In this document: positions 7,704-15,174 of the stretch, piece after piece
Layout: every line of letters starts with the position of its first letter
How positions within the stretch are numbered: the stretch's first letter is position 1
From: Zunongwangia pacifica
GTDB lineage: Bacteria; Bacteroidota; Bacteroidia; Flavobacteriales; Flavobacteriaceae
Length of the DNA: 64,000 nucleotides
Direction: 5' to 3'
Assembly: GCF_023499215.1 (NCBI RefSeq)
Contig: NZ_JAKHSK010000016.1
Span: forward strand, 1-64,000
Position numbers and translations under genes: made by a program
Notes under the pieces: generated by a model
What the model was told of the DNA's origin: nothing
Seen by the model: the letters and a program-made list of their open reading frames with translations, nothing else
The model's database searches: none

Positions 7704-8351
7704 TTAGCTTGTAGGTGAAGGTATTGCTGGCTTTACAGTTAATTGTCTTTTAAAACTACAAAACAGAAAATTCTGTATGGTGTTGAATGGTGTTGTGTGG
7801 TCCTCTGATACACAGCGAATTTTGTCAAATCCTTTTTTTAATTCCGATGTTAATTCCTCTTCATTGTATTGTTTTATTTCAAGTCCGCTACATTTTTTTG
7901 GTCCGTTTTGTGAAAAGGTTCCTATTATTAAATAACCTCTTACAAATTTTGTCGCTATGTTAGTATATTTTTTAATCTGATCATCTGTTGTAAGAAAATG
8001 AAAAGTTGCTCTGTCGTGCCAAACATCGAAAGATGTATCTGGTTCAAATTCGGTAATGTCGCTTACAATCCAATTTACTTTACTTGCCTTTTCTCCCAGT
8101 CTTTTTTTAGCTTTCGCAATTGCTTTTTCTGAAATATCAAGTACAGTAATGTTATTATACCCTTCCTTGAGTAAATAGTCAACAAGTTTACTGTCGCCAC
8201 CACCAATGTCTATAATTTTTGCCTTTTTATTTAGTTTGAACGAACGTATAAACTTCAGTGAAGTTTTTGGTATTTCTTGCGTCCAACTTACCTGGTCTGG
8301 ATTTTTAGTTTCCTAAACTGTTTCCCAATGTTTCTTTCTGTCTAATTTCAT
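7704..8351 (-). pseudogene. Class I SAM methyltransferase with one nonsense codon
   Basis: The minus strand from ATG at 8351 to TAA at 7704 is exactly 216 codons in one frame, interrupted only by TAG at 8315-8313 (codon 13: MKLDRKKHWETV, stop, ETKNPDQVSW). The rest is a complete class I SAM methyltransferase: AKIIDIGGGDSKLVDYLL (SAM-binding motif I), ITVLDISEKAIAKAKK, NWIVSDITEF, DVWHDRATFHFL, and the C-terminal CSGLEIKQYNEEEL. No later in-frame ATG exists, so normal product is unlikely unless TAG is read through or a GTG/TTG-type start is used. Related methyltransferases often sit beside metal or metalloid resistance genes; the substrate is unknown. Confidence 0.8.
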
Positions 8352-8433
8352 TTTGATATCTAAATTCGGTTCATTGGTAAATCAATATATCATCTACTGA
8401 TTTAAATACCCCTTTAATAGTGGTAAACACGCC

Positions 8434-9000
8434 CTAAATCTCATCCAAGGATTTTCGGTTTTTGTCTACAGATTTCTTGAACTGCGTAGGTGTCATCCCA
8501 GTAATTTTCTTGAACTGATTGCTTAAATATGCAACGCTACTATAATGTAGTTGAAAAGCTATTTCACTTAAGGTTAGTTCATCGTAAACTATGAGTTCTT
8601 TTATACGTTCAATTTTTTGGTTGATGATATATTGCTCAAACGTGATGCTTTCTACTGACGAGAATAGGGAACTTAAATATTTGTAATCCAAATTAAGTTC
8701 ACCACTTATAATATCTGCCCATTTTAAATCGGTTTCGTCGTTGGAATGATGTATTTTCTCAACAACCAAAGTTTTCATTTGCTCAATAAGTTGACTTTTA
8801 CGGTCGTCAATCAAACTGAAACCTGAATTTTGAAGGGCTTCGGAAAGCTCTTTTTTGGTGTTTGCATTTAATGTTGACACTAATTTAACTTCTCCCAATT
8901 TAATAGAAGCATAGGATATTTCAAGTTGTTTTAAAATATTGGATACTGCCGAGATACATCTTGGGCAGACCATATTTTTAATATAGATAATCTCTCTCAT
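8434..9000 (-). CDS. AraC regulator with an HMA-like N-terminus
   Basis: A 188-residue two-part regulator. Residues 1-70 follow the HMA ferredoxin fold with a metal loop IKNMVCPRCISAV; residues 95-185 form an AraC/XylS double helix-turn-helix (TLSEIAFQLHYSSVAYLSNQ and FKKITGMTPTQFKK). The layout suggests direct metal sensing coupled to DNA binding, probably of Cu(I), since it sits at the end of the copper efflux cluster and a paralogue starts the plus-strand cluster at 23993. Binding sites of this family are usually direct repeats; none was identified here. Confidence 0.85.
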   Translation of the reverse strand: MREIIYIKNMVCPRCISAVSNILKQLEISYASIKLGEVKLVSTLNANTKKELSEALQNSGFSLIDDRKSQLIEQMKTLVVEKIHHSNDETDLKWADIISGELNLDYKYLSSLFSSVESITFEQYIINQKIERIKELIVYDELTLSEIAFQLHYSSVAYLSNQFKKITGMTPTQFKKSVDKNRKSLDEI

Positions 9001-9013
9001 ATAATACTTGTCT

Positions 9014-9190
9014 TTAAAACAAGGTTAACCCAGATTTGTGTAAAGAATAGTAAACAGCAGCTATCGCAGCAATTACAAAAATCAATACTATCACAACAAA
9101 AGCTATAATTTTATCTTTTTTTGTGATATTACTTTTAGGTTGATGCTTCTTCCTTTCATTTTTTCGTCTATTTCTTCTGCTTTCACTCAT
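9014..9190 (-). CDS. 58-residue basic single-span membrane protein
   Basis: A small complete frame, ATG at 9190 to TAA at 9014, with a strongly basic N-terminus (SESRRNRRKNERKKHQPK) and one hydrophobic helix (KIIAFVVIVLIFVIAAIAAV), ending HKSGLTLF. Charge placement predicts a cytoplasmic N-terminus. It fills most of the gap between the AraC regulator and the CusB gene. The family is not recognised; a real gene is likely because composition and position fit, but no homologue is claimed. Confidence 0.5.
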   Translation of the reverse strand: MSESRRNRRKNERKKHQPKSNITKKDKIIAFVVIVLIFVIAAIAAVYYSLHKSGLTLF

Positions 9191-9263
9191 TATCGTTCGC
9201 CATTATAAAACCAAGATTATTTTTTGGCCTTATGTAGATTACTTGATTAATCCGTAATTCGTT

Positions 9264-11066
9264 TTATTTTAAAGTTGCTTTTACCTCTCCACAGGTTAAC
9301 ATAGCCTCTCCATAATATGGATTTCGCACTTCTTCTTCCAAACTTATCCAATAGGCACCTTTATTGTTATTGGCCATTGGGCAAAACTGGATATATACAT
9401 TTTGGTTGACCCCAAAAAGCTGTACACCACTTATCATATGTGCCGAAAGATGCTTGAAATGCCCTCTTTGTGCTGCTATGTCTGAACTGTTCTCAATAGC
9501 ATTTGCAGATGATTTTAGTTCCTTTTGAATGGTCATCCAATGGTTGTGTGCTTTTTCATCGGACAGCAACTTCATATCAACATTTTTTAAGGATTGGATT
9601 ATTTGCTTTCCTGCTTGTTGTGCACTTTTAGCATCGTCATTAACCAAAGCATCTTTTACAAGGATATAATCATCAAAAACCTGCTTCAATTGATTTTGAA
9701 ATTTCTTTGAAACAGCTATCCTTTCTTTCATTTCAGAATGGTCTGTATTCACCACATTATCCCCAGTATTGTTTCCTTGCATACCCAAATGCCCTTCGTG
9801 GCCAGTCATTGTCTTACCTCCTGCCGTGTTCATCATACTTTTCTTGCCCTGTAACTGTGCAGCAGCATCTACGGTAAATGTGCCGTTAGTTACCACTTCA
9901 TCTCCATTTTTTAAACCTTCAAGAACGGTATAACTATCGCCAGTGGCATTGCCCAATAAAACTTCTTTCATCTCAAAAACAGCTTTATTAGGGTCTGTTT
10001 TGACATAGACCACAGAACGTTCGCCCGTCCACATAACAGCCGTTGACGGTACAGAAACGGTGTTCTCTGTGCTCGTTCGAGCACCCTCGATTTTTCCTTC
10101 CACAAACATTCCCGGCTTAAAGAGGTCTTTTTTATTTTGTAAAACAGCTCTCACAACCACCGTTCTTGTAGCAGAGTTTAATAAGGGGGCAATAAACGAG
10201 ACCTTGGCGTCAAACACTTCATTTCTATAGGCATTGGTGGTTACTTTAATGGTTTGTCCTTCTTTTAAGGACGCAATTTGGTTTTCGTAAGCATCAAATT
10301 CTGCCCATACTGTATTGAGATTGGCAATTTTGTATAAGGGTTGTCCTTGTTTTACATAGTCACCTTCTTCTACCATTTTCTGTGTTACCGTTCCTGATAC
10401 GGTTGCGTACACAGGAAAGTTTTCTTGTACTTTCCCAGAGTTTTCTATGGCGTTGATTTGCTTTTCTGAAAGTTTCCAAAGTTTGAGCTTGTTTCTAACA
10501 GCTTTATATAATTCTGGTTGCGATTCTTTCAATGATGAAGCGGTAAGCAGTTCTTGTTGTGCCGCAACTAATTCTGGCGAATAAATAGTTGCCAAGCGTT
10601 GTCCTGCGCCAACACGTTCTCCTGTTGAATTAACGTATAGTTTTTCAATTCTTCCTCCAAAATATGTGACCTGTACGGCATTTGACTCTTCATTTGCTTT
10701 TATCTTTCCAGATAATTTTAGGGAATTATTTCCTATTTGTCCTTGTCCCACAAGTGACGTTTGAATATTGGCTAGAGCCATTGCGTTATCGGTCATTTTA
10801 ATTTCATTGGCATTGAGGCCATCGGCACCCGATTCAGCTGGAATTAAATCCATTCCACATATTGGGCAGTCGCCAGGTTCTGGTTGCATAATCTGTGGGT
10901 GCATAGAACAGGTCCACATTTGATTAGTAGCAATTTCTTCTGAATGTTCGTGATTGTCTTTAGCACTATTTGTTGCCTTATCAGTAGAATCTCCACCGAA
11001 CAGTAGAAAGCCACCTAGAAGGCCAACAATCAAGGCAATACCTATATAAATGATGTTTTTTTTCAT
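9264..11066 (-). CDS. cusB: CusB-type RND adaptor with metal-binding and DUF3347 domains
   Basis: The 600-residue periplasmic adaptor of a Cu(I)/Ag(I) tripartite pump. Order: membrane anchor (residues 4-25), a heavy-metal-binding domain with MWTCSMHPQIMQPEPGDCPI (about 50-70), lipoyl/barrel-sandwich and hairpin (GGRIEKLYVNSTGERVGAGQ ... VSGTVTQKMVEEGDYVKQGQ), beta-barrel and membrane-proximal domains, a His/Met linker (GHEGHLGMQGN), and a C-terminal DUF3347 domain (about 440-600) with VQLFGVNQ, QFCPMANNNKGAYW and NPYYGEAMLTCGEVK. The CxM/Met-Cys motifs match the two stand-alone DUF3347 proteins at 13070 and 14107. CusA and CusC partners are encoded at 18804 and 17596. Confidence 0.92.
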   Translation of the reverse strand: MKKNIIYIGIALIVGLLGGFLLFGGDSTDKATNSAKDNHEHSEEIATNQMWTCSMHPQIMQPEPGDCPICGMDLIPAESGADGLNANEIKMTDNAMALANIQTSLVGQGQIGNNSLKLSGKIKANEESNAVQVTYFGGRIEKLYVNSTGERVGAGQRLATIYSPELVAAQQELLTASSLKESQPELYKAVRNKLKLWKLSEKQINAIENSGKVQENFPVYATVSGTVTQKMVEEGDYVKQGQPLYKIANLNTVWAEFDAYENQIASLKEGQTIKVTTNAYRNEVFDAKVSFIAPLLNSATRTVVVRAVLQNKKDLFKPGMFVEGKIEGARTSTENTVSVPSTAVMWTGERSVVYVKTDPNKAVFEMKEVLLGNATGDSYTVLEGLKNGDEVVTNGTFTVDAAAQLQGKKSMMNTAGGKTMTGHEGHLGMQGNNTGDNVVNTDHSEMKERIAVSKKFQNQLKQVFDDYILVKDALVNDDAKSAQQAGKQIIQSLKNVDMKLLSDEKAHNHWMTIQKELKSSANAIENSSDIAAQRGHFKHLSAHMISGVQLFGVNQNVYIQFCPMANNNKGAYWISLEEEVRNPYYGEAMLTCGEVKATLK

Positions 11067-11077
11067 TGTCTTTGTTT

Positions 11078-11560
11078 TTATTTGTTATTTTCTAATCGTT
11101 TAATCATTGCTTTCATTTCTGCAATTTCCTTTTCTTGTGCTTTAATTATATCATCTGCTAATTTCTTCACTTCCGGGTCTTGTATATCCGCTCGCTTACT
11201 GGTTAAAATGGCGATAGAGTGATGCGGAATCATAGCTTTCATATAGAGCACATCGCCAATAATTGGGGCCTGTGCCCTCACAAGGCCTAACGCGCCACCA
11301 AATAGAACAATACTTCCAAGAACAATTGCTATATTTTTCTTTTTGTTTTGGTACATATTACGCATTGTTACAAACATAATAATGGCCATAGCGGCAATAC
11401 CCAAACAGCTCATATAAAATCGGGTAAGACTAAAATAGACGTGGTCAATTTCATAAGAGTTTAAGTACATTGTAACGTACATTGCTATGAAGGATGCCAC
11501 GAGCATACCTACAAATTTTGTGTAGTTGTTTTTCTTTGAATTTTGATTTGAATTTTCCAT
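11078..11560 (-). CDS. DUF305 membrane protein
   Basis: A 160-residue protein with three hydrophobic segments in the first 95 residues and a short DUF305 helix pair carrying YMKAMIPHHSIAILTSKRAD (about 107-126) and a Lys/Glu-rich tail. The Met-His-His motif suggests Cu or other metal binding on the outer face of the membrane. It starts 11 bp before cusB in the same direction. A second copy of the family is at 55851. The biochemical function of the family is not established. Confidence 0.8.
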   Translation of the reverse strand: MENSNQNSKKNNYTKFVGMLVASFIAMYVTMYLNSYEIDHVYFSLTRFYMSCLGIAAMAIIMFVTMRNMYQNKKKNIAIVLGSIVLFGGALGLVRAQAPIIGDVLYMKAMIPHHSIAILTSKRADIQDPEVKKLADDIIKAQEKEIAEMKAMIKRLENNK

Positions 11561-11582
11561 TTTATGTTGGTTTTAGTGTTAC

Positions 11583-12293
11583 TTATTTTCGTTTCTTTTT
11601 AACCAATTTTCTAATTGTGGGCGACGATATGTACCAAAGTAAGAACCCACTTAATACTGTAATTAACCCTAACAATGAAAACGCCCGCAGGATTATGGTA
11701 TTAAAGTTGTCCCTGCCTTGATAGTCCATAGTGTGGTTCATCCACAAAAAATCGAACCAGCGCCAGTTTCTATGACGAACGGTCTGAAATGCACCATTTT
11801 CTATGGCGACATAAGCCTTCAAGTTTTGTGGGGTTTTATATGAAATCTCATAGGCTGGTAATGGACGACCACGGTATTCGTGATGTGCATCTACTTTCTC
11901 AATTCGTTTTATACCCCTTATTTCCAAATCGGGCAGCATATATCTATTGGCTACCTGTTTTGCTTCAGCTTTAGTAATACCATTTTTTTCATTTCCCGTT
12001 TTAGCACTAAATAAATTAGCTTCGTTAATCCAATAGTACGGCTCATTGGCTATTTCCAATAATTTTAGTGTTTGGATTGGTTCTTCACTCGCTAATTGCT
12101 CAGTCCCCAATAGGTTGGAAAAAGCAGTTTGCCGTGGCTTTTCTTTTTTGAACTGGTCGCCGTGTATTTCATCAATGTCCGTCCAGCTAAAATACATTCC
12201 GCTGATAGTCCACATCAAGAACTGAATGCCGAGGAATATACCCAAGTATCGGTGCGCTTTTCGAATCCATTTTGCTGTCTTTCTGTTGACCAT
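11583..12293 (-). CDS. PepSY-associated membrane protein
   Basis: A 236-residue protein with an N-terminal helix (RYLGIFLGIQFLMWTISGMY), a large periplasmic region with PepSY-like segments (TKAEAKQVANRYM, DAHHEYRGRPLPAYEI) and a C-terminal helix (LRAFSLLGLITVLSGFLLWY), ending SPTIRKLVKKKRK. Proteins of this kind occur with siderophore receptors and copper clusters and may act in electron transfer or folding; the function is uncertain. It lies 22 bp before the DUF305 gene. Confidence 0.75.
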   Translation of the reverse strand: MVNRKTAKWIRKAHRYLGIFLGIQFLMWTISGMYFSWTDIDEIHGDQFKKEKPRQTAFSNLLGTEQLASEEPIQTLKLLEIANEPYYWINEANLFSAKTGNEKNGITKAEAKQVANRYMLPDLEIRGIKRIEKVDAHHEYRGRPLPAYEISYKTPQNLKAYVAIENGAFQTVRHRNWRWFDFLWMNHTMDYQGRDNFNTIILRAFSLLGLITVLSGFLLWYISSPTIRKLVKKKRK

Positions 12294-12305
12294 ACTTTCT
12301 ATAAT

Positions 12306-12513
12306 TTAATTCACAAAATATTTGACAATTATTCCACCTACCAACCAGACGTAACAGATATAGGCAACATACTTTAAAATCTTTTCAAGCAATGGGCTTT
12401 TAGGTGCCATCCCGCTCATCGTACTTTCAACACCCTTATTTTTAAAGAACCCTAAATAGTTGTTTGTAAAACCCTGTGTTTTCAGATTTTTCTATTGTGT
12501 TCACTTTAGTCAT
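12306..12513 (-). pseudogene. Small membrane protein, probably frameshifted
   Basis: From ATG at 12513 the frame reads MTKVNTIEKSENTGFYKQLF then stops. In another frame the text continues LGFFKNKGVESTMSGMAPKS and a hydrophobic helix (LKYVAYICYVWLVGGIIVKY) to TAA at 12306. The total length, 208 bases, is 69 codons plus one base, consistent with a one-base insertion. Alternatively a 37-residue protein starts at the internal ATG at 12419 (MSGMAPKSPLLEK). It lies 12 bp from the PepSY gene. The family is not recognised. Confidence 0.4.
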
Positions 12514-12528
12514 TTTCAATTTATTTCC

Positions 12529-12663
12529 TTAACTAAATAATTGAAGCGCCAAAGCACCACCAACTATTAAGATTAGTATGGTATATATTATGTAATTGAA
12601 CCATTTTCTAATTACAGACTTTTCAGTTGTATTTTGACACCCGTCTTTGCAACACTCTTTCAT
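12529..12663 (-). CDS. 44-residue Cys-rich single-span membrane protein
   Basis: ATG at 12663 to TAA at 12529: MKECCKDGCQNTTEKSVIRK, then a hydrophobic helix NYIIYTILILIVGGALAL and QLFS. The N-terminal CC and C suggest a thiol metal site on the cytoplasmic face. It would be the first gene of the downstream efflux-adaptor unit (small proteins, PepSY, DUF305, cusB). No family is recognised. Confidence 0.5.
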   Translation of the reverse strand: MKECCKDGCQNTTEKSVIRKWFNYIIYTILILIVGGALALQLFS

Positions 12664-13069
12664 TGTTATATCATCCTTTTTTATATGCAAAATCCTTTAA
12701 ATAATACTTGAAAATGAGAGGCAACCTTTATTAACCAATAAACCAACCAAAATGTTTACCCCTCACAATCAAGTACTCTTCACTAAACTTCTCTTCATCA
12801 TAAATTTTTAATTGTCTGACATAGGAAGAGAGATGTTATTATTTTAAGGGTTTAATCCCTCTCCCTTGTGCAGGCTGCTATTAACCAAATCAACTTTTCT
12901 TTTTCAAAATTCGTTGTGCCTGACTAGGGAAGGAACTAACACTAACCATCAACATTGTTTTCCTTCCCAGGACAGGACTTAAAAACTATTCAGATATCTT
13001 TATCATTTTACAACCTTCTGTTAACTAATAAACCAGAACATTGAAAATATTTTTTAAACAAAGGATTAT
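12664..13069. other. 406-bp non-coding gap between two copper units
   Basis: No supported gene on either strand. The gap separates the cusA-to-DUF3347 run from the small-protein-to-cusB run, so it probably holds the promoter of the latter. One inverted repeat (12927-12968) stands out; no consensus promoter was found. Confidence 0.6.
12927..12968. repeat. Inverted repeat, 9-bp arms
   Basis: GGGAAGGAA at 12927-12935 and TTCCTTCCC at 12960-12968 are perfect complements around a 24-base loop. It could be a transcription end or processing site after the DUF3347 gene, but no T-run follows closely, and chance cannot be excluded. Confidence 0.3.
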
Positions 13070-13630
13070 CTATTGAATAGTCTTTTGAACTTTTCCGCAT
13101 TTAAGCATTCTACTGCCGTAATATGGATTTTTCACTTCTTTACTTGTACTCAACCACGCACTACCCTTATCATACATTGGGCAAAATTGCTCGTATAACG
13201 TGCTTTTTGTACCCGTAATAGCTACCATATCAGTAATATCCTTACTTAACGTTTTAAAGTGCTCGCGTTGGTGGTCTATGGCACTTTCAGAAATATGCTC
13301 GGCGTGCTCTACGGCATCTTCTATAATGTCTTCTAATTCTTCTTGATTTTCTTTTGAATAACTGTCCGTATCAAATGCTTTAAGAGTGGCTACCAATTTT
13401 GTTCCTGCTTGTGCTGCCTTTTTTGTATCGTCCGCAACTAAAGCATCTTTTAAATTAAAGTAATCACTTAAAATAGCTTCTGCTTTTGCGTCACTATTTT
13501 TATTCATCATTTTGCTATGGTCCATTTTCATATCTCCGTGATCGTGGTTCATTTTTTCTTTTTCCTGTGCATTGGTAAAAGAAACTGCTAACAATAGCAT
13601 TGCTGCAATACTCATTTTTAAATTTTTCAT
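13070..13630 (-). CDS. Secreted DUF3347 copper-binding protein
   Basis: A 186-residue exported protein: signal peptide [22 protein letters not shown], a His/Met-rich stretch ([15 protein letters not shown]), then one DUF3347 domain (about 52-186) with [42 protein letters not shown] and [15 protein letters not shown]. Cys and Met positions equal those of the C-terminal domain of the cusB product, implying the same metal site. It is the last gene of the run that starts at cusA and is close to its paralogue at 14107. It probably buffers periplasmic Cu. Confidence 0.85.
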   Translation of the reverse strand: MKNLKMSIAAMLLLAVSFTNAQEKEKMNHDHGDMKMDHSKMMNKNSDAKAEAILSDYFNLKDALVADDTKKAAQAGTKLVATLKAFDTDSYSKENQEELEDIIEDAVEHAEHISESAIDHQREHFKTLSKDITDMVAITGTKSTLYEQFCPMYDKGSAWLSTSKEVKNPYYGSRMLKCGKVQKTIQ

Positions 13631-13653
13631 TTTAATTACTTTTAAATTATTGT

Positions 13654-14106
13654 TTATAAACTATCTTTTAATTGTGTGATAAAATTGATTAACTCTTCTG
13701 CTTCAGCTTCTGTAAATGTTGCCTCACTATGTATCAAAGTGTAAGAATCCAAAGGCATTTCGCCATTTTCAATCTGCTTGATAATAGACCTTAACTTACT
13801 TGCTTTTCTTCGGCTGGATAATGAATCCCATTCGTTGAAATTAAGTTCAGCTTTTCCTTCTTTAATATGGTCTTCCAAAAACCAAGCAACAGGTTGAATC
13901 TTATTATACCAAGGGTATTGAGTATTATTGCTGTGGCAATCATAGCAGGATACCTGTAACTTTTTTTGAATAGTTTCTGGTACATTATTGACCAGCATAA
14001 AATCAGTTGACGGTACAGTATCACTTTGATTGCGTGTAGTCGGAATAAATTGAATTCCCACGAACGCTACCAGTAGTACTATTGCTATAATCTTTACAAT
14101 TTTCAT
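13654..14106 (-). CDS. Haem-binding domain protein
   Basis: A 150-residue protein with an N-terminal signal or anchor helix ([18 protein letters not shown]) and a Haem_bd-type domain with one c-type haem motif in [20 protein letters not shown] (CYDCH) and [19 protein letters not shown] downstream. It ends one base before its upstream neighbour and sits between two DUF3347 genes, so it belongs to the copper unit, possibly taking electrons from copper oxidation. The role is inferred. Confidence 0.82.
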   Translation of the reverse strand: MKIVKIIAIVLLVAFVGIQFIPTTRNQSDTVPSTDFMLVNNVPETIQKKLQVSCYDCHSNNTQYPWYNKIQPVAWFLEDHIKEGKAELNFNEWDSLSSRRKASKLRSIIKQIENGEMPLDSYTLIHSEATFTEAEAEELINFITQLKDSL

Positions 14107-14709
14107 TTAGTTAATTTCACGTTGTACTTTGCCGCATTTTAACATTTGACTACCATAGTATGGATTGCGAACTTCCTCTTTAGTACTTAGCCAAGCTGTA
14201 CCGCCATCATACATAGGGCAAAACTGCTCGTAAAGCTTCATCTCTGCTCCTGTTATAGCAACCATATCTATAACATCTTTACTTAAAACTTTAAAATGTT
14301 CGCGCTGGTGTGCTATATCACTTTCTGAAATGTGTTCTGCGTGTTCAACTGCATCCTCTACAATATCCTTTAATTCCGATTGCTGGGTATCGTTATATTG
14401 TGAGGCGTCAAAATTTCCTAAGGATGTTGCTAGGGTTGCCCCAAGTTCTTTGGCTTTGCCATTATCATCTCCCACCAAGGCATTCTTTAAGTTGAAATAG
14501 TCATTTAATACCGCTTGTGTATTACTATCTCCACCCATTGCCATTTCCCTCTTTTCGCCGTCGTGATGACCATCACTGTTATCGTGGTTCATTTCTGAAT
14601 GGTCTCCATCCGTGCTATTTTGTTCTTTGCTGTTGTCTTTACAAGACATTACTGTTAAGGTTATGAATGCTATCGCAACTATACCTAATGTTGATTTTAA
14701 TTTGCTCAT
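14107..14709 (-). CDS. DUF3347 lipoprotein
   Basis: A 200-residue lipoprotein: the N-terminal helix ends in the lipobox [10 protein letters not shown] (Cys23), followed by His-rich [19 protein letters not shown] and a DUF3347 domain with [42 protein letters not shown] and [15 protein letters not shown]. It is a close paralogue of the secreted protein at 13070; the main difference is membrane anchoring. It is expected to bind Cu in the periplasm next to the pump. Confidence 0.85.
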   Translation of the reverse strand: MSKLKSTLGIVAIAFITLTVMSCKDNSKEQNSTDGDHSEMNHDNSDGHHDGEKREMAMGGDSNTQAVLNDYFNLKNALVGDDNGKAKELGATLATSLGNFDASQYNDTQQSELKDIVEDAVEHAEHISESDIAHQREHFKVLSKDVIDMVAITGAEMKLYEQFCPMYDGGTAWLSTKEEVRNPYYGSQMLKCGKVQREIN

Positions 14710-14766
14710 TTTGTTTTAATTTAAGTTTGTGTTTATTAATTATTATTACTGCCTTTTTATAGTGTC

Positions 14767-15153
14767 TTATAATTTTTCAATGACGTTTTCCAACATTGCA
14801 GTTATTTCGCTGGCTACCTCATTCAATTTTTCATTTTTTACAGCTTGCATTGAAGCCATTGGGTTTACGGCCGCAACTTCAATGATACCTGCTTCGATTT
14901 CCTGTACTATGACATTGCAGGGCAACATCGTTCCAATTTTATCTTCTGCTTGCAAAGCTTTATGTGCATAGGGCGGATTACAAGCTCCGAGTATCCTATA
15001 CTTTTTAAAGTCTATATCCAGTTTTTTCTTTAGTGTTTCTGTTACATCAATTTCTGTAAGGATTCCAAAACCTTCTTCCTTTAATCCTTGTGTCACTTTC
15101 TCTATGACCTCTTCGAAGGTTCCATTGATTGTTTTATTAAAATAATAGTTCAT
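14767..15153 (-). CDS. DUF302 protein
   Basis: A 128-residue soluble protein of the DUF302 family: YYFNKTINGTFEEVIEKVTQ, GFGILTEIDVTETLKKKLD, RILGACNPPYAHKALQ, MLPCNVIVQE, VNPMASMQAV. No signal peptide, so probably cytoplasmic. Cys93-type and Met residues are conserved in the family, which often sits in metal and sulfur clusters, but its function is unknown. It lies 21 bp after the multicopper oxidase gene. Confidence 0.82.
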   Translation of the reverse strand: MNYYFNKTINGTFEEVIEKVTQGLKEEGFGILTEIDVTETLKKKLDIDFKKYRILGACNPPYAHKALQAEDKIGTMLPCNVIVQEIEAGIIEVAAVNPMASMQAVKNEKLNEVASEITAMLENVIEKL

Positions 15154-15174
15154 CTTTTTTTAATTTTTAGTTGT

